64,000 nucleotides of DNA, taken from Catalinimonas alkaloidigena. GTDB taxonomy: Bacteria; Bacteroidota; Bacteroidia; Cytophagales; Cyclobacteriaceae. Every line of letters begins with the position of its first letter. Within the stretch, counting starts at the first letter, position 1. Under the pieces are notes generated by a model. That model did not search any database, was not told the DNA's origin, and worked only from the letters and a program-made list of their open reading frames with translations. Below, piece by piece: positions 57,988-64,000 of the stretch. Made by a program: the position numbers and the translations under genes. The DNA lies in the NCBI RefSeq assembly GCF_029504655.1, contig NZ_JAQFIL010000001.1:1121001-1185000 (forward strand), given 5' to 3'.

Positions 57988-59250
57988 TTATTTACGCATC
58001 ATTTTTACAATTCTATGTATACCTTCCAGCATACTATCAATTTCCTCTCTAGTATTATAAACAGAAAATGAAGCCCTGGCCGTTCCTTCAATACCATACC
58101 AATCCATAAGGGGTTGAGTACAGTGGTGTCCAGTACGGATGGCTACACCACGGGCATCCAGCATTTGTCCCAAATCAAAATGAAAAATGTCTTCCACAAC
58201 AAAAGAAACCACACTTACCTTTGTTGAAGCCGTTCCGATAATTTTTAGTCCTTCAATTTTTTCTAATTCCTGCTGGGCATACGTTAACAGTTCCTGCTCA
58301 TAAGTATGTATTTGTGGCTTTCCAATTTTTTGAACGAAGTCAATTGCCTGCTTAAAAGACACAACTCCGGCTATATTGGGGGTCCCTGCCTCAAACTTGT
58401 AAGGAATATCGTTGTAGGTGGTATGCTTAAAACTTACGTTGCTGATCATTTCCCCACCCGATTGGTAAGGAGGCATCTTTTCCAGCAACTTTCTTTTGCC
58501 ATAAAGCACCCCTACACCTGTAGGCCCGTACATTTTATGTGCAGAAAGTGCATAAAAGTCACAATTTAGTTTTTGAACGTCAATCTCCAAATGAGCTGAT
58601 GCCTGAGCACCATCTACTATCACTACCGCATTCTGCGCATGTGCCAGCTCAATGATTTCCTGCACAGGATTAATTGTTCCCAAGCTATTAGAAGCGTAGA
58701 CAACACTGACGATTTTAGTTTTTTCGCTAAGCAGCTTGCGGTATTCATCCAATATAATTTCTCCCTGCTCATTTACCGGAATGATCTTCAGCTCAGCTCC
58801 TTTTTCTTCACACAGGATTTGCCAGGGAACAATGTTGGAATGATGTTCCATTGCTGAAATGATGATTTCATCACCCTCTTTCACAAAGGCTCTCCCGTAT
58901 GAAGATGCTACAAGATTGATACTGTCAGTAGTACCTTTGGTAAAAATGATTTCTTCAGCCTCGCGAGCACCTAAAAAATTTTTTAAGGACTGTCTTGTAG
59001 CTTCAAAATCCGCAGTAGCCCTTTCTGCCAAAGTATGTATGCCTCTGTGAATGTTTGCGTTATCGCGCTTGTAATAATGGTTCAGCGCATCTATAACCTG
59101 TTGAGGCTTCTGAGTAGTAGCAGCATTGTCAAAATAAACCAGGGGTTTACCATTAACTTCTTGACTCAGCACAGGAAACTGCTTACGCACTTCCTGTACG
59201 TCAAAAGCTGTACTCAAGGTATCGATATGTTGAGACGAAGTATCGCTCAT
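57988..59250 (-). CDS. sufS: SufS cysteine desulfurase
   Basis: About 420 residues from ATG 59250 (MSDTSSQHIDTLST); the frame extends upstream into sufD by 20 codons but this start is preferred. PLP-binding lysine is in DFYALSAHKMYGPTGVGVL, substrate contacts in FDNAATTQKPQQVIDAL and ISAMEHHSNIVPWQ, and the catalytic cysteine in IRTGHHCTQPLMDW. It converts cysteine to alanine and donates persulfide to SufE. The start codon lies one base away from the sufD stop. Confidence 0.95.
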   Translation of the reverse strand: MSDTSSQHIDTLSTAFDVQEVRKQFPVLSQEVNGKPLVYFDNAATTQKPQQVIDALNHYYKRDNANIHRGIHTLAERATADFEATRQSLKNFLGAREAEEIIFTKGTTDSINLVASSYGRAFVKEGDEIIISAMEHHSNIVPWQILCEEKGAELKIIPVNEQGEIILDEYRKLLSEKTKIVSVVYASNSLGTINPVQEIIELAHAQNAVVIVDGAQASAHLEIDVQKLNCDFYALSAHKMYGPTGVGVLYGKRKLLEKMPPYQSGGEMISNVSFKHTTYNDIPYKFEAGTPNIAGVVSFKQAIDFVQKIGKPQIHTYEQELLTYAQQELEKIEGLKIIGTASTKVSVVSFVVEDIFHFDLGQMLDARGVAIRTGHHCTQPLMDWYGIEGTARASFSVYNTREEIDSMLEGIHRIVKMMRK

Positions 59251-59251
59251 A

Positions 59252-60598
59252 TTATAGCTCTTTTTCCAAACGCTTACTGATCTCCTGTTCAATAACCTCC
59301 AGAAGTGCATCAGTTTTGATGTGTTGAATTACATCTCCGGCAAAAGCTTTGAGCAATACAGCTCTGGCCTGGGTTTTGCTCAGGCCGCGCGTTTGAAGAT
59401 AAAACATTTGCTCTGCATCCAATTGCCCAGTAGTAGCACCGTGAGAACACTTTACATCATCTGCCCAGATTTCCAACTGGGGTTTGGTGTCAATAGAGGC
59501 CTCATCAGTGAGCAGAATATTAGCATTGGACTGAAAAGCATTGGTCTTTTGTGCGTTGGGACGCACAAAAATCTTCCCGTTAAATACACCTTTAGACTGA
59601 TCATCCATAATACCTTTGTACAGCTCATTGCTAAAAGCATTAGGTTTTTTGTGGTCTACAGAAGTGTGATTGTCCACATGGCTTTGACCATCTAACATAT
59701 AGAGGCCATACATATGCGATTCGCAGTATTCAGCATCCAGTACAGCATTTATATTATTACGGATCATGGCTCCTTTGAGTGAAATACTGGTACCGTGGAA
59801 ATGACTATTCTGTGCTTGTAATATCTGCGTGGTGCCTGTATGATAAGCTGCGTCACTTTCGTTTTGATATTTGCAGTAGTGTAGATGGGCAGCATCCTTG
59901 AGCACAACCTCTGTAACAGGATTATTATAACTGGATGATTTTCCAAAAGTATGGAATATCTCAATCAGCTGAGCTTGCGCGTTTTCTTCTACTACAAACA
60001 GGTTACGAGGATGCGCTATCACATTATCTGTACTGGCATCACTGAAAAAATAGGTGATGACAGGTTTCTCAGTAGCTTTATTTTTTGGGACATGTAAAAA
60101 AACACCGTCATCAATCATTGCCGTGTTAAGCGCAATAAAAGGGTCACTATTCACATCAGCTTGCTTACCGAGATACGCACTTAGCTCTTCATTTTGCTCT
60201 TCAAATGCTTGTTGAAGTGTCAGAAGAGTTATTCCGTCACTCAAAGAGACATTTGTAGATAGTGATTCTATAAAATGACCATTGACAAATACTAAATGAT
60301 TTGCTTCTACATCTACTAAATTCTCCTTAACCTGTTTCTCCAGCTCAGCAGAAATTTTGGGAGTAGGAGATGGCGTTACATCCAAACTATTGAACTGCTT
60401 CTCTAACTGCCGAGTGATAGGGGTATACTTATATTCTTCTTCTTTTTTAGCCGGCAAACCTTTGGCAGCAAAGCTCTCTATGGCTTCCTGGCGCAGGGAG
60501 GCAAGGGCATTATTTGAAGATTGCTTATCTGACAGACTATATTGCTCAATAAAAGCAGATGTCAAATCTGTCTTTTTACTTTTTGTTACCTGACTCAT
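59252..60598 (-). CDS. sufD: SufD scaffold component
   Basis: A 448-residue SufD, the beta-helix partner of SufB. The N-terminus has KGLPAKKEEEYKYTPITRQ, and the C-terminal half FSNELYKGIMDDQSKGVFNG, with RPNAQKTNAFQSNANILLTD, KPQLEIWADDVKCSHGATTG and FYLQTRGLSKTQARAVLLKA, is diagnostic. With SufB and SufC it forms the BC2D scaffold for new iron-sulfur clusters. It lies between sufC and sufS in the operon. Confidence 0.95.
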   Translation of the reverse strand: MSQVTKSKKTDLTSAFIEQYSLSDKQSSNNALASLRQEAIESFAAKGLPAKKEEEYKYTPITRQLEKQFNSLDVTPSPTPKISAELEKQVKENLVDVEANHLVFVNGHFIESLSTNVSLSDGITLLTLQQAFEEQNEELSAYLGKQADVNSDPFIALNTAMIDDGVFLHVPKNKATEKPVITYFFSDASTDNVIAHPRNLFVVEENAQAQLIEIFHTFGKSSSYNNPVTEVVLKDAAHLHYCKYQNESDAAYHTGTTQILQAQNSHFHGTSISLKGAMIRNNINAVLDAEYCESHMYGLYMLDGQSHVDNHTSVDHKKPNAFSNELYKGIMDDQSKGVFNGKIFVRPNAQKTNAFQSNANILLTDEASIDTKPQLEIWADDVKCSHGATTGQLDAEQMFYLQTRGLSKTQARAVLLKAFAGDVIQHIKTDALLEVIEQEISKRLEKEL

Positions 60599-60627
60599 AG
60601 CTATGCTTTATAAGTTTGATAAAAAAT

Positions 60628-61389
60628 TTAAGCAACAGCCTGATCGGCGATTTCTTTAATCCAGTCATATCCTTTGTCTTCAAGTTCAAGAGCAAGCTCT
60701 TTGGTACCTGATTTTACTATTCTTCCGTTATAAAGGACATGCACATAATCAGGAATAATGTACTCAAGAAGTCGCTGGTAGTGGGTAACTACGATAGTAG
60801 CATTATCTTTATTTTTAAGCTTATTGACACCATTTGCTACAATACGAAGCGCATCTATATCCAGACCAGAGTCTGTCTCATCTAAAATGGATAATTTAGG
60901 CTCTAACATTGCCATCTGGAAAATCTCATTTCTTTTCTTTTCTCCTCCGGAAAAGCCTTCATTTAATGAACGGTTCAACAAAGACTGATCAATATCTACC
61001 AATTTCATCTTTTCTTTCATCGTCTTAAGAAAAGATACGGCATCCAGAGGGTCCAGACCTTTGTGCTGTCTAATCTGGTTGATAGCTGTTTTCAGAAAAT
61101 TAGTGGTGCTCACACCAGGAATTTCAACCGGGTACTGGAAGGCAAGAAATATGCCTTCACGCGCACGCTCTTCAGGATCCATCTCCAGAAGGTCATTGCC
61201 AAGATATTCTATGCTACCCTCAGTAACTTCAAAATCCTCTCTTCCGGCCATAACTGAAGCCAGAGTACTTTTGCCAGAACCATTAGGCCCCATGATGGCA
61301 TGGACCTCACCGGCTTTTACTTCCAGGTTAATACCCTTCAGGATATCTTTATCTTCTATTTTTGCTTTAAGGTTATTTATCTTCAGCAT
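60628..61389 (-). CDS. sufC: SufC iron-sulfur assembly ATPase
   Basis: A 253-residue ABC-type ATPase without membrane segments. Walker A is MGPNGSGKSTLASVM, the ABC signature is LNEGFSGGEKKRNEIFQMAM, Walker B is PKLSILDETDSGLDIDAL, and TIVVTHYQRLLEY holds the H-loop. The SGGEKKR form is typical of SufC rather than transporters. It powers conformational change in the SufBCD scaffold. Confidence 0.96.
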   Translation of the reverse strand: MLKINNLKAKIEDKDILKGINLEVKAGEVHAIMGPNGSGKSTLASVMAGREDFEVTEGSIEYLGNDLLEMDPEERAREGIFLAFQYPVEIPGVSTTNFLKTAINQIRQHKGLDPLDAVSFLKTMKEKMKLVDIDQSLLNRSLNEGFSGGEKKRNEIFQMAMLEPKLSILDETDSGLDIDALRIVANGVNKLKNKDNATIVVTHYQRLLEYIIPDYVHVLYNGRIVKSGTKELALELEDKGYDWIKEIADQAVA

Positions 61390-61480
61390 CTTCCAACTTG
61401 TGTATGTGTATATAGTATAAACAAAATCAGAAGGAAACCACCTTCTGATTTGATAAAATATCGAGATTAATAATGTTTGA

Positions 61481-62926
61481 TTAGCCTACGCTACCCTCTA
61501 ATGTAAGCGCCAGAAGCTTTTGTGCTTCCACTGCAAACTCCATGGGCAGCTGATTTAATACTTCTTTACAGTACCCATTAACAATCAGGGCGACAGCATC
61601 TTCTTCACCTATGCCTCGCTGATTACAGTAGAAAATCTGGTCCTCGCCGATTTTAGAAGTAGTGGCTTCATGCTCTATCTGAGCAGTATTGTTATCAGAC
61701 TCTATATAAGGAAAGGTGTGCGCACCACATTGATCACCCATCAATAAAGAATCGCACTGGGAGAAGTTACGCGCGTTATCTGCACGTTTCATTACTTTTA
61801 CAAGTCCACGGTAGCTGTTCTGGCTATGCCCAGCTGATACTCCTTTGGATACGATACGGCTCTTAGTATTTTTACCGATATGTATCATTTTGGTGCCGGT
61901 ATCAGCCTGCTGATAGTTATTTGTAACTGCCACAGAATAAAACTCTCCGATGGAATTGTCACCTTTCAGAATACAGCTTGGGTATTTCCAGGTCACAGAA
62001 GATCCGGTTTCTACTTGTGTCCAGGAAATTTTAGAATTGTCTCCTGAACAGATGCCACGCTTGGTTACAAAATTATAAATTCCACCTTTACCATTCTTGT
62101 CACCGGGATACCAGTTTTGTACGGTAGAATATTTGACTTCAGCATCTTTAGCGGCATAGATTTCTACTACTGCAGCATGTAACTGATTCTCGTCACGCTG
62201 AGGAGCGGTACAACCTTCCAGATAACTAACATAAGAACCCTCTTCGGCTACGATAAGCGTACGCTCAAACTGTCCGGTATTAGCCGCATTAATACGGAAG
62301 TATGTAGACAATTCCATAGGACATCTTACTCCTTTGGGAATGTAGCAGAAAGATCCATCGCTAAACACTGCTGAATTTAGCGCGGCAAAATAATTATCAT
62401 TCTGAGGGACAACTGACCCAATATACTTCTTTACCAGTTCAGGGTGATTATGAACAGCTTCGCTGAATGAGCAGAAAATAATTCCCAGATCGCCGAGCTT
62501 CTCCTTAAAAGTAGTAGCTACTGAAACACTGTCCATTACCGCATCTACTGCCACACCGGTAAGCCTTTTTTGCTCTTCCAGAGAGATACCAAGGCGTTTA
62601 AACGTATCAAGCAATTCCGGATCAACCTCTTCTAAACTCTTCGGTTTAACCTTTTGCTTAGGTGCTGCATAATAAATGATATCTTGGTAATCAATTTCAG
62701 GATATTTTACATTATGCCAGCTAGGCTCCTTCATGGTAAGCCAATGACGATAAGCTTTTAGGCGCCATTCCAAAAGCCATTCAGGTTCTTCCTTTTTAGC
62801 AGAAATAAATCTTATAATATCTTCGTTGAGACCTTTGGGAGCTGAATCAGATTCAATATTAGATTCAAAGCCATACTTATAATCTGAGTTGGTAAATTCC
62901 TCAAGAATCTGGTTGTCCTTACTCAT
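61481..62926 (-). CDS. sufB: SufB scaffold component
   Basis: A 481-residue SufB, first gene of the SUF operon. Family marks are [100 protein letters not shown] and [20 protein letters not shown]. The cysteine expected in the cluster site (EGCTAP) is present. It receives sulfur from SufSE and builds the nascent cluster with SufC and SufD. The 180 bases upstream separate it from a codirectional Lrp-type regulator. Confidence 0.96.
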   Translation of the reverse strand: MSKDNQILEEFTNSDYKYGFESNIESDSAPKGLNEDIIRFISAKKEEPEWLLEWRLKAYRHWLTMKEPSWHNVKYPEIDYQDIIYYAAPKQKVKPKSLEEVDPELLDTFKRLGISLEEQKRLTGVAVDAVMDSVSVATTFKEKLGDLGIIFCSFSEAVHNHPELVKKYIGSVVPQNDNYFAALNSAVFSDGSFCYIPKGVRCPMELSTYFRINAANTGQFERTLIVAEEGSYVSYLEGCTAPQRDENQLHAAVVEIYAAKDAEVKYSTVQNWYPGDKNGKGGIYNFVTKRGICSGDNSKISWTQVETGSSVTWKYPSCILKGDNSIGEFYSVAVTNNYQQADTGTKMIHIGKNTKSRIVSKGVSAGHSQNSYRGLVKVMKRADNARNFSQCDSLLMGDQCGAHTFPYIESDNNTAQIEHEATTSKIGEDQIFYCNQRGIGEEDAVALIVNGYCKEVLNQLPMEFAVEAQKLLALTLEGSVG

Positions 62927-63106
62927 AGTTAATTATTGGTAAACAAATATTTCTAAAGACTTGTACATATGGTTAACACGCAAAAAAATTAAACGTTTCC
63001 ATACGTGTCAAAATTTGACTGTAAATTGCTGGAGTGGACGTTTTTCCACTAATTACTTATTTGGAACGAATTTAAACAAGCAGTGTTACAGTTCAAAATT
63101 TATTAT

Positions 63107-63574
63107 TTATTCACCAAGCTGAATATGACGGTTGAGGCTTTCTTCGAGAGAGATAAGCGTTTCAGTACGCACGATTCCATCAATTTTTTGGATTTTGTCG
63201 TGCAAAACTTCTCTGAGATGTTTGGTATCCCGACAATGGATTTTGATGAAGATACTGTAGTTACCAGTAGTATAGTGAATCTTAACTACCTCAGGGACTT
63301 TCTTAAGTTCATCCACCACTTGGTTGTACAAAGAACTTTTTTCAAGGTAAATTCCCAAAAAAGCTGTAATATCGTAGCCAAGTTTTGAGTAATCCATATT
63401 GAGGGTAGTGCCTCTCACAATGCCCATCTCTTCCATTTTGCGCATGCGGACGTGAACAGTTCCCCCGGATACGTATACTTTTTTGGCAATTTCAGTGTAA
63501 GGAATTTTTGCATCTTCAGATAGTAGTGCAAGGATTTTGAGGTCGATGTTATCAATTTCTAAATTTTTGCTCAT
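63107..63574 (-). CDS. Lrp/AsnC-family transcriptional regulator
   Basis: A 155-residue protein. The N-terminal HTH (LKILALLSEDAKIPYTEIAK, VSGGTVHVRMRKMEEMGIVR) and the C-terminal RAM domain (ITAFLGIYLEKSSLYNQVVD, VKIHYTTGNYSIFIKIHC) match feast/famine regulators, which form octamers and bind amino acids. It lies upstream of and on the same strand as sufB, with a 180-base gap. It could sense cysteine or a related amino acid for SUF expression, but this is inference and the gene may be independent. Confidence 0.93.
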   Translation of the reverse strand: MSKNLEIDNIDLKILALLSEDAKIPYTEIAKKVYVSGGTVHVRMRKMEEMGIVRGTTLNMDYSKLGYDITAFLGIYLEKSSLYNQVVDELKKVPEVVKIHYTTGNYSIFIKIHCRDTKHLREVLHDKIQKIDGIVRTETLISLEESLNRHIQLGE

Positions 63575-63701
63575 TTTGATGGGGCAAATTAGGTTTGGTT
63601 TAATTTTAACTGCTTAAAATTACGACATATATAAATTTTAATCAAATTTATTAAATTTTTTTTAAGTTGAAAGATTAAATCTTAATTTAGCAAATGAACA
63701 G

Positions 63702-63719
63702 AGAGATAAACGAATCTCT
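63702..63719. repeat. Short hairpin just upstream of the tRNA-like RNA
   Basis: AGAGAT (63702-63707) and ATCTCT (63714-63719) enclose AAACGA. It lies 10 bases before the tRNA-like RNA and may mark the transcript 5' region or a processing site. Confidence 0.4.
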
Positions 63720-63729
63720 TATATCACAC

Positions 63730-63847
63730 TGTAGGGTGATGAAACTGGCAGACATGCCCTCCCGTCTCGAGGGTGGAGACAACGGAATAAACGCTGATCT
63801 ATATTAGCGCTAACCGCTCCGTGGAGGTTCGATTCCTCCCCCTACAG
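63730..63847 (+). ncRNA. Atypical tRNA-like RNA with giant structured variable arm
   Basis: The 118-nt sequence folds as a cloverleaf. TGTAGGG (63730-63736) pairs perfectly with CCCTACA (63840-63846), and C63729-G63847 could add an eighth pair. The D arm is ATG-AAACTGGCAGA-CAT (63739-63755), as in tRNA-Leu. The T arm is GGAGG-TTCGATT-CCTCC (63823-63839). The anticodon arm would be CCCTC-CCGTCTC-GAGGG (63757-63773), but position 33 is C, not U, and the centre would be GUC. The variable arm (63775-63820, 46 nt) folds on its own: GGAG/CTCC, CGG/CCG, then CGCTGAT/ATTAGCG with loop CTAT. CCA is not encoded. Alternatives are a degenerate tRNA-Leu gene, a bacterial Y-RNA-like mimic or an unknown RNA class. 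Class is certain only as tRNA-like. Confidence 0.75.
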
Positions 63848-63877
63848 CACTTCATTTTTTGGGTTAATGTTGTTTTC

Positions 63878-63909
63878 AAAAAAGGCCATGAGTTTTCATG
63901 GCCTTTTTT
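63878..63909 (+). terminator. Strong terminator 30 bases after the tRNA-like RNA
   Basis: AAAAAAGGCCATGA and TCATGGCCTTTTTT form a perfect 14-bp stem around GTTT and end in T6. With no other gene on this strand upstream, it most likely ends the tRNA-like transcript. Confidence 0.9.
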
Positions 63910-64000
63910 GGTATATAACTACCACTTAAAAATCCACTTAAACCAGTTTTTTGCAATCCTTCCGAATTATAATCATTCCATTAGAAAATTTTAAATAATA
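63910..64000. other. Right edge of the window, no gene seen
   Basis: The last 90 bases are AT-rich and hold no open frame or RNA that I can recognise. Confidence 0.5.

Noticed and set aside
63730..63847. Calling the RNA an ordinary tRNA-Leu
   Set aside because: The D arm is Leu-like, but length, variable arm, missing U33 and no fitting Leu anticodon do not match.
63730..63847. Calling the RNA tmRNA or tRNA-Sec
   Set aside because: tmRNA lacks a D stem and is much longer with a tag frame. tRNA-Sec has a UCA anticodon and a 6-bp D stem, neither of which is seen.
1..64000. CRISPR arrays, rRNA genes, prophage or integrase genes
   Set aside because: Scanned for regular spaced repeats, rRNA-like conserved segments and phage or integrase motifs; none was seen.

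Overview
The window looks like chromosomal DNA of a Bacteroidota bacterium, most likely of the Cytophagales. Evidence: a SusC/SusD pair, a Reg_prop propeller histidine kinase, a BatA-type vWA protein, DUF4199 and DUF4142 proteins, a DUF922 protein, a non-catalytic dihydroorotase homologue next to polyprenyl-phosphate glycosyltransferases, mostly no Shine-Dalgarno sequences, and occasional TAnnTTTG promoter-like boxes. No rRNA, CRISPR array, prophage or integrative element is visible. Species cannot be named from the sequence.

Layout. 1-3.2 kb (minus): envelope glycosylation operon (GT39 transferase, GT2 polyprenyl-phosphate glycosyltransferase, flippase-like membrane protein cut by the window edge). 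3.8-10 kb: CapK-like adenylate-forming enzyme, a broken DinB gene, a DUF922 zincin-like protein, a metallophosphatase and a large GH63-type glucosidase. 10.4-13.2 kb (minus): a small secreted repeat protein and a NarX/NarL-like two-component pair. 13.4-15.6 kb: CBM9-like protein and a frameshifted GH43 enzyme. 16-24 kb: GNAT enzyme, thiol peroxidase with a premature stop, Ppx/GppA phosphatase, frameshifted sterol desaturase-like gene, a GT51-like protein without the catalytic glutamate, an HI0933-type flavoprotein, and a membrane protein gene with two in-frame stops. 24.2-28.7 kb: 1289-residue propeller/PAS histidine kinase with its response regulator. 30.5-36.4 kb: SusC, SusD-like and a Cys-rich lipoprotein, followed by a compact inverted-repeat element and a terminator. 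37.7 kb: truncated IS630-type transposase.

38-49 kb is dense and intact: LpxL-like acyltransferase; an epimerase-CBS fusion, DAHP synthase and KdsC phosphatase in a row; a BatA/vWA protein; an operon of inactive dihydroorotase, two DUF4199 proteins and two GT2 enzymes; a DUF4142 lipoprotein. 49-53 kb (minus) is a nucleotide-sugar operon (methyltransferase, glucose-1-phosphate cytidylyltransferase, two SDR enzymes, RmlC-like epimerase). 53.3-56.6 kb has a CGGC metallochaperone-like protein, an ATE/GNAT-like protein with an intact DinB protein, and an APS reductase with an SDR enzyme. 56.7-62.9 kb (minus) is a SUF iron-sulfur operon (sufB-C-D-S-E, DUF59 protein, bacilliredoxin), preceded by an Lrp/AsnC regulator.

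The most unusual item lies near the right end, 63730-63847. It is a 118-nt tRNA-like RNA with perfect acceptor and T arms and a Leu-type D arm. It has a giant 46-nt structured variable arm, no U33 and no encoded CCA, and is followed by a strong terminator. A second theme is the contrast between 5-24 kb, with five disrupted genes, and 38-63 kb, with none.
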